From positions 51,706 through 115,705 of the forward strand of contig JASANG010000336.1 in NCBI GenBank assembly GCA_030248215.1: DNA of 64,000 nucleotides, given 5' to 3'. The translations under genes were made by a program, and so were the position numbers. The notes under the pieces are model-generated. The model saw nothing but the letters and a program-made list of their open reading frames with translations, did not search any database and was not told the DNA's origin. Each line of letters begins with the position of its first letter. Position 1 is the first letter of the stretch. Below, one piece after another: positions 49,501 through 50,723 of this stretch. The DNA is from Enoplolaimus lenunculus. Taxonomy: Eukaryota > Nematoda > Enoplea > Enoplida > Thoracostomopsidae.

Positions 49501-50723
49501 TTTTAATCGCACGCTTCTCTTTAACAGCGACTGTATGGTTTTCAAAACCTAGAAAAATGCATAAAATCAGAAAAAGCGCACTGGAAAACGCCGCGAAATT
49601 TAAAAAAACCTGCAATCTTCTGTCAATGACAGGTTTTCAAACAAACGAACTGTCACAGCTCGGATCTCATGACGTACAAAATTTCGAAACCCGCCATGCC
49701 CGCATTCAACTTGCGACACCAACTGAACATAGGTGCTACACACAGTTGATTATACCGGCCTGTGTAGATGAGACAACTTCCCAGAAAACCAACCATTAGT
49801 ACATAAAACTCCATCCACGCATATTTTTACCTGTCCTTGAAGATCAATAAAACCGAACATAACCGCATCCGTCATTGATGAAAACTGTCGCAAAAGCCAC
49901 TCTTCAGGCAACCTGTCTAAGAAGTACTTCATCGCAATGCATCCTCCAAGCTTCGTAAACCACGCTGGCTCATAAATTAGCTTCACCAGTTCAGCAAATA
50001 TGTTCAACACAAAAGGCATATTGCAAGCCTAAAACATCAATATAGTTATGACAGAATAAAACTTATACATAAGCCCAATCGTATATGTAGGTATCACAAT
50101 ACACACTGAGCTTTGACATGCATGCGCATGCATAAGTCGAAGAAATATCCTGCATAGTACGGCCACCAAGTAAATAGACATTACAAACTGTTGATAATAT
50201 AATATTCTCTGGTTAGCAACATGATTTGTTTTTTGGTGATTTGGTCAGCTTCTGGACGTTTTTAAAGCACTATGATTCTGTTTATCCTGGATGACCAAAG
50301 CAGTCACAGCAATGATGTTTACCAACCTTGATCATGCGAAAAAACCCCATGAGCGAAGGATGTGAGAAACCAGACGCAATTTGAAACAAAAATCCTTTTA
50401 CAAAAGTAGCAAACAGTTGCTTGGTTCGTGGACTGGGGTCTAGACATCCATACCTCTTGGGAGGTGATCAAATCATGATCAAATTAATATTTAACAATAA
50501 ACAAATGTAGGCAAAAGACTGGCCCACAATAATTTAGTTATTACCTTGCTAGACGACCCAAGAAAAAATCCACACGTTTCGATACAGGCAGTAATTGCAA
50601 GCAGTGCCGCTTTACATAATTCTTTATCTTCGTGCGCAACTACAGATGCCAGCACTTCCGCTAAAACGGCTGAGTCTAACAATTCTCGGCGTGCATAGTC
50701 TGGCTCTTTAAAACGAGCCGAAC
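2192..50723 (-). CDS. TRRAP: TRRAP, SAGA/NuA4 scaffold pseudokinase; 50 exons, both ends outside window
   Basis: TRRAP is the giant PIKK-family pseudokinase that docks transcription activators to the SAGA and NuA4/TIP60 histone acetyltransferase complexes in the nucleus. Fifty exons, each bounded by GT-AG sites and mutually consistent in phase, encode about 2,319 codons that follow the vertebrate protein segment by segment. Landmarks are AKFAINRKIVLQVFHSLLKA, VVNFLIR-like IVNFLIRFACQ, KEWRRLPAVVSFSHVSLLQ and NWITWIPQLF. Exons 1-37 are HEAT-type helical repeats; from about exon 38 (8730) onward they are FAT-domain helices. The missing N-terminus (about 1,000 residues) lies right of 64 kb; the kinase-like and FATC domains lie left of 1. 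Human insertions (for example about 60 residues after exon 22) are absent. Two donors are GTTTGT. One intron is 22,124 bp, the rest mostly under 1.3 kb. An additional displaced TRRAP exon is listed at 50327. Identification rests on my memory of the human sequence, but the collinearity is extensive. Confidence 0.95.
2622..2764 (-). CDS. TRRAP: TRRAP exon 49 of 50
   Basis: IPQLFSHLRRWDSAAIVTLL CQLARSFPQVVFAILNSQGF SLSNDNS plus one base, matching human IPQLLTCLVGSEGKLLLNLISQVGRVYPQAVYFPIRTLYL. Confidence 0.95.
3554..3886 (-). CDS. TRRAP: TRRAP exon 48 of 50
   Basis: YDDANKAFSAALQLNDNFIR GWSQWAEHLETVFFND ... CNMQACRQQNEIKARKHAAR VLYLLNFD ... AVPQLNWITW, matching human ANKAFSAAVQMHDVLVKAWAMWGDYLENIF ... 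YLHACRHQNESKSRKYLAKVLWLLSFD. The strongest single TRRAP match in the window. Confidence 0.98.
4446..4546 (-). CDS. TRRAP: TRRAP exon 47 of 50
   Basis: CLYLMDAVNLQVGAKEMSAD LHALRGVVYSSLN plus two bases, matching human CMQGLEVIESTNLKYFTKEMTAEFYALKGMFLAQIN. Too short to stand out as an open frame; found from the gap in the protein. Confidence 0.93.
4823..4961 (-). CDS. TRRAP: TRRAP exon 46 of 50
   Basis: LNSIPNLPIVDGYQKFHHQV KVLLKKAAGYGQPSPSTSLD QSCLNQ, matching human IHTIPTVPIVDCFQKIRQQVKCYLQLAG. Enters with one base. Confidence 0.95.
5309..5424 (-). CDS. TRRAP: TRRAP exon 45 of 50
   Basis: SVSQQVLLGIHSSAQVILQL AKTARKQGALCVAENFLN, matching human MLGVHASASAIIQYGKIARKQGLVNVALDILSR. Ends in phase 2. 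Confidence 0.96.
5719..5833 (-). CDS. TRRAP: TRRAP exon 44 of 50
   Basis: NRLPAVADRLSHWTDVGSWR QLHFQNIISVFESQPPDA, matching human NRLPIVSDDLSHWSSIFMWRQHHYQ. Enters with one base; donor GTACGT. Confidence 0.96.
5973..6053. repeat. Degenerate CCTAAG/CCTAAA array
   Basis: Loose tandem copies of cctaag and ccctaaacctaag in a TRRAP intron. Related tracts occur near 7701, 20148, 50985, 52980 and 53120. Confidence 0.6.
6266..6381 (-). CDS. TRRAP: TRRAP exon 43 of 50
   Basis: FGQLIMELVEANQLADVISN ... SSIQDLKSIVKTW plus two bases, matching human QQIIELQEAAQIN ... NSLHDMKTVVKTWRNRLP. Donor GTGTGT. Confidence 0.95.
6726..6821 (-). CDS. TRRAP: TRRAP exon 42 of 50
   Basis: Thirty-two codons, VTKYAEQATQCCIKEWRRLP AVVSFSHVSLLQ, matching human LVEMASSLAIREWRRLPHVVSHVHTPLLQ. 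Phase 0-0. Confidence 0.97.
7001..7096 (-). CDS. TRRAP: TRRAP exon 41 of 50
   Basis: Thirty-two codons, VENNCPRTYLAKLHLYRGYV AVCSPEDQTLNV, matching human VEVSCPKEMAWKVNMYRGYLAICHPEEQQL. Phase 0-0. Confidence 0.96.
7223..7358 (-). CDS. TRRAP: TRRAP exon 40 of 50
   Basis: CCKELNDWDVLKEPNVLKHL ... PFLILDTAWLTLNWPLMKEA LSQ, matching human CSKELNQWEALTEYGQ ... LVLECAWRVSNWTAMKEALVQ. Enters with one base. Confidence 0.96.
7701..7752. repeat. Degenerate CTTAGG array
   Basis: Reverse-strand form of the cctaag iteron (gcttagaattaggattacgc), flanked by gtcgcc/ggtgac short dyads. Confidence 0.5.
8034..8107 (-). CDS. TRRAP: TRRAP exon 39 of 50
   Basis: AMADCQHATLEEMSEYKLLE KHWV plus two bases, matching human FPEYQLWEDHWIRC. 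Ends in phase 2. Confidence 0.9.
8572..8730 (-). CDS. TRRAP: TRRAP exon 38 of 50 (start of FAT region)
   Basis: Fifty-three codons, ELLDCLGDLYESLSERDMFL SVWQQRATKRDTAIGLLYEQ QGLFKDSLAAYER, matching human LYSLLQEEDMWAGLWQKRCKYSETATAIAYEQHGFFEQAQESYE. Confidence 0.97.
9181..9312 (-). CDS. TRRAP: TRRAP exon 37 of 50
   Basis: Forty-four codons, WLAKNHSIWERAIIALEDAS ... DLDSPEHKI, matching human YLGKTHNLWFRSTLMLEHQAF. Phase 0-0. Confidence 0.9.
9724..9867 (-). CDS. TRRAP: TRRAP exon 36 of 50
   Basis: Forty-eight codons, TLSKEVVPFLSSGSHNLQRD ... TFIDAFARCQPPVYIKPFLL V, matching human LAGEISPFLCSGSHQVQRD ... CFVEAMSQCVPPIPIRPCVL. Phase 0-0. Confidence 0.96.
10271..10390 (-). CDS. TRRAP: TRRAP exon 35 of 50
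   Basis: Forty codons, TSDFINVAIEIMHQNPDFAH DTWVTMLSSSWSLMNEQQIE, matching human LLSAFVQLCHISTTLAEKTWVQLFPRLWKILSDRQQ. Phase 0-0. Confidence 0.92.
10682..10810 (-). CDS. TRRAP: TRRAP exon 34 of 50
   Basis: Forty-three codons ending FERFVSKHKQMLAESCTLK, matching human LTNRHDKFLDTLREVK. The donor is GTTTGT, the second of this type in the gene; spacing to exon 35 supports it. Phase 0-0. Confidence 0.85.
11609..11911 (-). CDS. TRRAP: TRRAP exon 33 of 50 (acidic/serine-rich linker)
   Basis: One hundred and one codons: LMMSCLVKSTPLKLQMATFA, then a disordered Ser/Thr stretch with an acidic DREEEDDS patch, then DLDVSKLCLN. It replaces the human linker with KQEPRERENSESKEEDVEIDIEL. Phase 0-0. Confidence 0.88.
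12405..12515 (-). CDS. TRRAP: TRRAP exon 32 of 50
   Basis: Thirty-seven codons, VYDRSISRNFYQRLFYIICI QNWDSIGSHYWISQCIE, matching human VFDNSMKRRVYERLLYVTCSQNWEAMGNHFWIKQCIE. Phase 0-0. Confidence 0.97.
12710..12984. mobile_element. Possible short DNA transposon with GCATAGCC ends
   Basis: Begins gcatagccggggcgg and ends cgtggctatgc, giving an 8-bp terminal inverted repeat around 275 bp. It is G-rich at one end and carries no coding potential. No clear target duplication, so family is unassigned. Confidence 0.3.
13258..13360 (-). CDS. TRRAP: TRRAP exon 31 of 50
   Basis: SPQYQYSEITARLEHAFMTG LTTSDATLRKKFFQ, matching human SGSELTAKLEPAFLSGLRCAQPLIRAKFFE. Enters with one base, ends in phase 0. 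Confidence 0.95.
13761..13897 (-). CDS. TRRAP: TRRAP exon 30 of 50
   Basis: NKEKQLLLTKLTAAIEKRFS YDSSLNEQFLNLVLWIF, matching human REKSILLVKMMTYIEKRFPEDLELNAQFLDLVNYVY. Ends in phase 2. Confidence 0.95.
14779..15234. mobile_element. hAT-like MITE with CCCGCGGGTAAA subterminal repeats
   Basis: Terminal inverted repeats CAGAGTGGAA / (reverse) CAGAGTGGGA, flanked by imperfect 8-bp repeats gtgcaact and gtgcagca. Both ends carry several copies of cccgcgggtaaa or gcgggtngggtaaa. Noncoding. It sits 115 bp from TRRAP exon 29. Confidence 0.6.
15349..15533 (-). CDS. TRRAP: TRRAP exon 29 of 50, 3' side of the 22-kb intron
   Basis: TAEMLSIALDLMAQHNEPLT ... RKQFINSVLCVLLEKSS ... IIKVIEQWLKAPP, matching human MLSLELV ... 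RKNFIQAILTSLIEKSPDAKILRAVVKIVEEWVKN. Enters with two bases, which fits exon 28. Confidence 0.95.
16560..16732 (+). mobile_element. 173-bp hAT-type MITE with perfect 8-bp target duplication
   Basis: Terminal inverted repeats CAGTGGCGGATCCA and, at the far end reversed, CAATGGCGGATCCA. Flanked by catatcgg at 16552-16559 and again at 16733-16740, an exact 8-bp duplication, the hallmark of hAT insertion. A second copy of exactly the same length lies inverted at 34201. Confidence 0.85.
16993..17202. repeat. Two tandem copies of a ~105-bp unit
   Basis: ggatgtcgtg(tg)gcgtaagaattttcacgcg ... aatatcgccgtt occurs at 16993-17100 and again at 17101-17202 with only a few differences, including a 2-bp indel near the start. 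Confidence 0.9.
17780..17916 (-). mobile_element. tRNA-derived SINE, single copy
   Basis: The minus strand reads gggctgcgtggcgcagtggt (A box) ... cttgttcgaaacc (B-box-like), with a perfect 5-bp anticodon stem TCTGC/GCAGA around CTGACAC, followed by cttttccagctgcttggtagaaaggtctgatatcc. The same tail follows each unit of the array at 54.4-55.2 kb, so both are one SINE family. Confidence 0.75.
19248..20022. mobile_element. Foldback-type element with long repetitive inverted arms
   Basis: Starts GTGTCACAGGTGCATTTTTTCCCCCG and ends with its reverse complement ...GGGGGAAAAATGCACCTGTGACAC. The left arm (to about 19460) and right arm (from about 19815) are each built from repeats near 32 bp long of the form ggggggaaaattgcacctag gtggatttttcc in opposite orientation. 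The unique middle is about 350 bp and noncoding. No target duplication was identified. Confidence 0.8.
20148..20201. repeat. Degenerate CCTAA array beside a short duplication
   Basis: taagcctataactaataagcctaaacctaaagcctaag. The flanks gtgccatcgtat..attcat..cctagtt occur both before (about 20107) and after (about 20236), showing a ~130-bp tandem duplication around it. Confidence 0.5.
21524..21800 (+). mobile_element. CAGGGTGCAAAGCGGAA element, partial
   Basis: Left end cagggtgcaaagcggaactggataataccggaatcg, then repeated ggaatc hexamers and the body aggtgtccgttggctgg..aacgtcgcatgaac shared with 26276. The right end is not recognisable. Confidence 0.65.
22162..22274. mobile_element. Short internal-deletion relative of the CAGGGTGCAAA family
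   Basis: tcaggatgcaaacgggatt at the left and gttttgtaccctga at the right are inverted; between them are ttccgtttcgattccgg iterons. About 113 bp. Confidence 0.45.
24062..24200. repeat. CGAATC-iteron repeat fragment
   Basis: ttcggattcgg ... gccgaatccaacagccgaatc ... aatatatttttttcactttt aaacaataaaaatt; the reverse of it recurs at 58.48-58.62 kb. Confidence 0.5.
25424..25532. repeat. (CAA)n(TAA)n microsatellite
   Basis: About 8 caa triplets followed by an uninterrupted run of roughly 25 taa/aat triplets. Open frames across it (poly-Asn, poly-Leu, poly-Ile) are artefacts of the repeat. Confidence 0.97.
26276..26696 (+). mobile_element. CAGGGTG(C/T)AA MITE, full length (421 bp)
   Basis: Left end cagggtgcaaagcggaat and right end attccgattacaccctg form an inverted repeat. 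Just inside each end are arrays of the hexamer ggaatc/gattcc (ggaatcggaatcgaaatcgg). The core is aacgtcgcatgaacaaattggca. Other copies or fragments lie at 21524, 52403, 55255, 56025, 57823 and 58990. Confidence 0.8.
27347..27870. repeat. Three and a half tandem ~165-bp units
   Basis: Each unit reads taatatgcaaattanttattagctaactattc..tcggttttggaggtttgtaaac..agattcctcgcacccaaaaac. Units begin near 27347, 27500 and 27669, and a fragment begins at 27847. The block runs straight into the ACGG-rich tail at 27950. Confidence 0.75.
27950..28020 (+). mobile_element. Retroposon-like 3' tail with (ACGG)n
   Basis: caaaatcggttcggccgttcctgagattctttttggacggacagacggacggacggacgg. This form of sequence is common at the 3' ends of non-LTR retrotransposons (RTE-like) and their SINEs in invertebrates; that link is from general knowledge. 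No reverse transcriptase frame is nearby. Confidence 0.4.
28700..28805. repeat. (CGAGAC)n iteron repeat fragment
   Basis: tctggtctcggttccaaaccaccgagactg..acgagaccgagaccgagaccaagacctgcc. An inverted relative lies at about 25155-25260 and a scrap near 58378. Confidence 0.55.
30391..31345. mobile_element. 955-bp hAT-type nonautonomous element with 8-bp target duplication
   Basis: Terminal inverted repeats CAGGGTTGTTggTCGGAAAAATGG and (reversed) CAGGGTTGTTTTTCCGGAAAAATGG. Flanked by actctact at 30383-30390 and 31346-31353, an exact 8-bp duplication. No long frame inside. It includes an imperfect internal hairpin around 30940-31030 (ctaacgagttgt / acaactcgttag). Confidence 0.88.
32239..32580. repeat. 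38-bp minisatellite, nine copies
   Basis: Unit ccccgtgaaataggcttatc ctagtgaaagtttgttca repeated nine times with only a few point variants (a/c at the gtgaa[a/c]g position). Each unit joint contains the dyad ttcac-ccc-gtgaa and each core tagg-ctta-tccta. Confidence 0.97.
33796..33820. repeat. GC-rich perfect hairpin
   Basis: attggccggc-c-gccggccaat, a 10-bp perfect stem with a one-base centre in AT-rich surroundings, near more ggccgg tracts. Confidence 0.7.
34201..34373 (-). mobile_element. Second copy of the 173-bp hAT-type MITE, inverted
   Basis: Starts caatggtggatccatggggggcc and ends gatcctggatccgccactg; it is the reverse complement of the copy at 16560 along its whole length and is also exactly 173 bp. 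Flanks are G-runs, so a target duplication cannot be judged. It lies 237 bp upstream of the nested membrane-protein frame. Confidence 0.85.
34610..36172 (+). CDS. EGF-like single-pass membrane protein, nested in TRRAP intron
   Basis: A 520-codon open frame. Residues 96-107, CSCPYPFTGPLC, fit the EGF-1 signature C-x-C-x5-G-x2-C exactly; a second CIC...PPLC group follows at 138-151. Residues about 157-176 (TTFLGAVCGLVFALLSILLV) form one membrane segment followed by CNRR, implying the C-terminus is cytoplasmic. Six N-glycosylation sequons (residues 35-76) all lie before the EGF motif, supporting that side being extracellular. The 344-residue tail has a Cys-rich patch (SSSCGYCPLHRTRA), a His run near 355 and a Gln/Lys-rich stretch. 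No signal peptide is visible and an in-frame TAA lies just upstream, so the first exons are probably elsewhere, perhaps spliced at attccag|ATAAC (34740). AATAAA overlaps the stop codon. Family not recognised. Codon use is more GC-rich than the surroundings, as expected of a real exon. Confidence 0.8.
   Translation: MSTALTCPIAIKVTQYSTCTKSFPTSAYKEFLSKNLTNNTLSIPDNNSTSVHYRGTNHSRAHSQSTNQNPRGTIDNTTLSAASLTLQAFNQQPQLCSCPYPFTGPLCETRGPCTPLGLPSTTFATRIRAYWSDNEHACICASAIYTHPPLCRSLSTTFLGAVCGLVFALLSILLVCNRRSVFDWVKDFRTPSRHSYALSYEDYVIGVDYLSAFRPGHDAIVACAKARYNRLMADARCRKAHDAAGAPLGTGVSSSCGYCPLHRTRASRLWHNYVYHSCLRYDCHRRTLKPLNEQLQRLHAQQSLDQSSLLPPPGVPVGHSGTPQPVTDGTALLQSSTAAPGDDKLPIPSQIHYHHHHQHQRKQPALTGPANILSLLGQRQDIASFANESTENFSIARGLSVTAQLNIASTFFFSTSEECEPAAGDAGPGQGQDEKQEKQQRKGTLDGGRGRRNGDSEPILGRRSQRMTSTSRQLSETATDTQSGAAGASGTASYNYYRKFQKRSNCSLKPPSVVHYYVGE
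36168..36173 (+). terminator. Polyadenylation signal AATAAA overlapping the stop codon
   Basis: gtgAATAAAtatcg: the TAA stop of the EGF-like gene lies inside the hexamer. A second AATAAA occurs near 36741. Position makes it plausible; no transcript evidence. Confidence 0.45.
37658..37827 (-). CDS. TRRAP: TRRAP exon 28 of 50, 5' side of the 22-kb intron
   Basis: IASGSPAMLYPTLSLLKIVT ... LSYMKSIQKLTREFVAPTAP, matching human NPSQLFGTLMILKSACS ... FMRSLQKMVREHLNP. Enters with one base, ends in phase 1; its split codon closes with exon 29 more than 22 kb away. Confidence 0.92.
38307..38443 (-). CDS. TRRAP: TRRAP exon 27 of 50
   Basis: VMKSVSNLVPKVIEVLNDNE ... FDGLGNYE plus two bases, matching human VHSLLSRLMSIFP ... 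IYEGLTNYEK. Ends in phase 2, donor GTAAGC. Confidence 0.9.
38822..38899 (-). CDS. TRRAP: TRRAP exon 26 of 50
   Basis: Twenty-six codons, PSQRACHVLRALQQSIARCL SGASNK, matching human AILSSFKPLQRGIAACMTCGNTK. Phase 0-0. Confidence 0.88.
39193..39261 (-). CDS. TRRAP: TRRAP exon 25 of 50
   Basis: Twenty-three codons, EQSQNFNSMCVSLDMITFLL ETL, matching human VNYGNICTGLEVLSFLLTVL. Phase 0-0, donor GTGAGA. Confidence 0.9.
39476..39658 (-). CDS. TRRAP: TRRAP exon 24 of 50
   Basis: Sixty-one codons: an Asn/Ser/Ala-rich start, then EVLSKKCYALLKSCLKDDLW and SDLKLQWLDKNINAA, matching human EVLSRRCVNLLKTALRPDMW ... ELKLQWFDKLL. Phase 0-0. Confidence 0.95.
40007..40090 (-). CDS. TRRAP: TRRAP exon 23 of 50
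   Basis: Twenty-eight codons, AKLEESHRPIQKLHADLIVN FLIRFACQ, matching human KPIDKQHTDTVVNFLIRVACQ. Phase 0-0. Confidence 0.94.
40467..40565 (-). CDS. TRRAP: TRRAP exon 22 of 50
   Basis: Thirty-three codons, SNTENRRLSLDVAEIIINWE IQRINEVKQLPDG, matching human RRLAVDLSEVVIKWELQRIKDQQPD. Human has about 60 further linker residues here that are missing in this gene. Confidence 0.94.
40798..40900 (-). CDS. TRRAP: TRRAP exon 21 of 50
   Basis: HLIVRQQKVYYPERHHVIHH LVNSMQRLGFSAQT, matching human HLIVQHFKVYYPVRHHLVQHMVSAMQRLGF. The acceptor tctag|A was chosen over cgacag because exon 20 needs one base to complete its last codon. Confidence 0.95.
41039..41220 (-). CDS. TRRAP: TRRAP exon 20 of 50
   Basis: VFHSLLKAHGQEARTVVQQA then LQIVTPAVPMRMEDGYAQLA, matching human VFHSLLKAHAMEARAIVRQAMAILTPAVPARMEDG. 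Ends in phase 2. A mariner-like MITE begins only 37 bp upstream of its acceptor. Confidence 0.97.
41258..41599. mobile_element. Tc1/mariner-like MITE built of CGCGACTG iterons
   Basis: Perfect 12-bp terminal inverted repeats CAGTCACGGACA flanked by TA on both sides, as mariner-type insertion leaves. The interior is almost wholly made of aaccgcgactgc, gacgcaatcgcg and gatcgcgtct motifs, meeting at a central inverted joint (gatcgcgtctcaaacgtttgagacgcgatcgc). GC-rich. It fills most of the 490-bp intron before TRRAP exon 20. Confidence 0.85.
41711..41864 (-). CDS. TRRAP: TRRAP exon 19 of 50
   Basis: SRLRQFMLFAWPSLSAVVSM ... YHGHLLIAHIIAKFAINRKI VLQ, matching human KLRRLMTFAWPCLL ... GHLLLAHIIAKFAIHKKIVLQ. 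Enters with one base. Confidence 0.97.
42207..42409 (-). CDS. TRRAP: TRRAP exon 18 of 50
   Basis: Contains LISVFVRDVIDSSS, DPLRILLTQLSCLFVSYAAP and HIHD, matching human SVFITKVLD ... DSLRIYLLQYATLLVEHAPHHIHD. Ends in phase 2. Confidence 0.96.
42880..42942 (-). CDS. TRRAP: TRRAP exon 17 of 50
   Basis: Twenty-one codons, ILQYIIIPCVQKEFESGNAE Q, matching human VLQHILNPAFLYSFEKGEGEQ. Phase 0-0. Confidence 0.93.
43184..43270 (-). CDS. TRRAP: TRRAP exon 16 of 50
   Basis: Twenty-nine codons, KDVQWKRSVFVKFVDSFHDP NISQMLKAK, matching human AQKRALFFRFVDFNDPNFGDELKAK. Phase 0-0. Confidence 0.95.
43618..43729 (-). CDS. TRRAP: TRRAP exon 15 of 50
   Basis: SNTNRFDWLFDIMKCFVYKY LGNFGFVRKYIEDILVE, matching human DIELLFQLLRAFTGRFLCNMTFLKEYMEEEI. 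Enters with one base, ends in phase 0. Confidence 0.92.
44179..44246 (-). CDS. TRRAP: TRRAP exon 14 of 50
   Basis: RSLDYHRWQTPKALCTAYLS CF plus two bases, matching human NWKEPKLLAYCLLNY. Ends in phase 2, donor GTAAGT. Confidence 0.9.
44577..44789 (-). CDS. TRRAP: TRRAP exon 13 of 50
   Basis: Seventy-one codons including IVTVIVKRDPAWLPNQPSLI and IRRIWSSPEFIARYEQ, matching human ISIIVKNDDSWLASQHSLVSQLRRVWVSENFQERH. Phase 0-0. Confidence 0.95.
45047..45139 (-). CDS. TRRAP: TRRAP exon 12 of 50
   Basis: Thirty-one codons, WCLKHSIGEPIRVHLKNNDS ILISLFNGNGM, matching human FLKHKDARPLRDVLAANPNRFITLLLPGG. Phase 0-0. Confidence 0.92.
45484..45603 (-). CDS. TRRAP: TRRAP exon 11 of 50
   Basis: Forty codons, GGDFWRKPLLKFLALFPAAS VEYFLCETSLRHESTRDLFV, matching human SPFREPLIKFLTRHPSQTVELFM. 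Donor GTACGT; phase 0-0. The frame stays open well past the donor, but the alignment resumes in exon 12. Confidence 0.92.
45897..46016 (-). CDS. TRRAP: TRRAP exon 10 of 50
   Basis: Forty codons, EMETCSILLEIFHQIPAASA KFVDPLVSVVAQAEYQLRIM, matching human EMKICSAIINLFHLIPAAPQTLVKPLLEVV. Phase 0-0. Confidence 0.95.
46168..46323 (-). CDS. TRRAP: TRRAP exon 9 of 50
   Basis: Fifty-two codons including LTCLTRVFPHMFSDRFCDQL and KKWLEVVVYAQE, matching human LTSVTRLFPNSFNDKFCDQM and RKWMEVVV. Phase 0-0. Confidence 0.95.
46553..46648 (-). CDS. TRRAP: TRRAP exon 8 of 50
   Basis: Thirty-two codons, FLSSVQISTAHITEAMRPLL LLLSDFKSLNLE, matching human THMRPLLMMLGDYRSLTLN. Phase 0-0. Confidence 0.93.
46963..47084 (-). 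CDS. TRRAP: TRRAP exon 7 of 50
   Basis: ALAVCHQAKSYNQNSFNVLY KCLTSSEKELQEEAQSCLSK, matching human ALAACNY ... ALFKALNSTNSELQEAGEACMRK. Starts with two bases of a codon, ends in phase 0. Confidence 0.93.
47647..47749 (-). CDS. TRRAP: TRRAP exon 6 of 50
   Basis: LLLLADPTEALSTQKTCYKN ... LRVHVI plus one base, matching human LPCYKSLPSLVPLRIAAL. The split codon joins exon 7 as R-A-L-A-V-C at human spacing. Confidence 0.9.
48152..48238 (-). CDS. TRRAP: TRRAP exon 5 of 50
   Basis: Twenty-nine codons, DAFTLIYSLNPPLFSFDAES DDQKRFIEE, matching human NTFCTTLQPRLFTMDLNVVEHKVF. Phase 0-0. Confidence 0.9.
48352..48504 (-). CDS. TRRAP: TRRAP exon 4 of 50
   Basis: Fifty-one codons, CKETLNTISKTSNKSLTEIL ... 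KLLYHYSVPSQLGYL, matching human LAQVTGKSVTVIM ... KKHLLRHQPANAQIGLM. Phase 0-0, donor GTAAGT. Confidence 0.92.
48739..49116 (-). CDS. TRRAP: TRRAP exon 3 of 50
   Basis: One hundred and twenty-six codons, VSAGCLEMLQTCLELIVQLA, then a serine/glycine/alanine-rich insertion not in human, then IGRLCHVLIGQLVSPSEYMR. The donor is the unusual GTTTGT after ATG; the choice is fixed because R-D-M joins C-K-E-T of exon 4 at exactly the human spacing. Confidence 0.88.
49831..50028 (-). CDS. TRRAP: TRRAP exon 2 of 50
   Basis: Sixty-six codons, ACNMPFVLNIFAELVKLIYE then PAWFTKLGGCIAMKYFLDRL, matching human YEQAWYAKLGGVVSIKFLMERLP. Phase 0 at both ends. Confidence 0.93.
50327..50455 (-). CDS. TRRAP: Out-of-order TRRAP exon (HEAT segment expected upstream of exon 1)
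   Basis: Forty-three codons beginning RYGCLDPSPRTKQLFATFVK and ending HPSLMGFFRMIK. This aligns with human RYKAQDTPARKTFEQALTGAFMSAVIKDLRPSALPFVASLI, which precedes the exon-1 segment in the protein by about 40 residues. Here it lies 3' of exon 1 and 5' of exon 2. The left boundary is a GTTGGT donor; the right boundary is an AG with a weak pyrimidine tract, and an in-frame stop four codons further upstream prevents extension. It is phase 0 at both ends, like the exon1-exon2 junction, so inclusion would add 43 residues in frame. Exons 1 and 2 nevertheless join perfectly without it (GSSSK|ACNMPF against human GSKERACQLPLF). It could be a relocated exon, a duplicated copy, or an assembly misplacement. 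Confidence 0.7.
50545..50723 (-). CDS. TRRAP: TRRAP exon 1 of 50 in window (HEAT region)
   Basis: Codes ...RRELLDSAVLAEVLASVVAH then EDKELCKAALLAITACIE, matching human PLVLIDAIAICMAYEEKELCKIG. It enters with two bases of a split codon and ends in phase 0 at FLGSSSK|gtaata. Confidence 0.9.
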
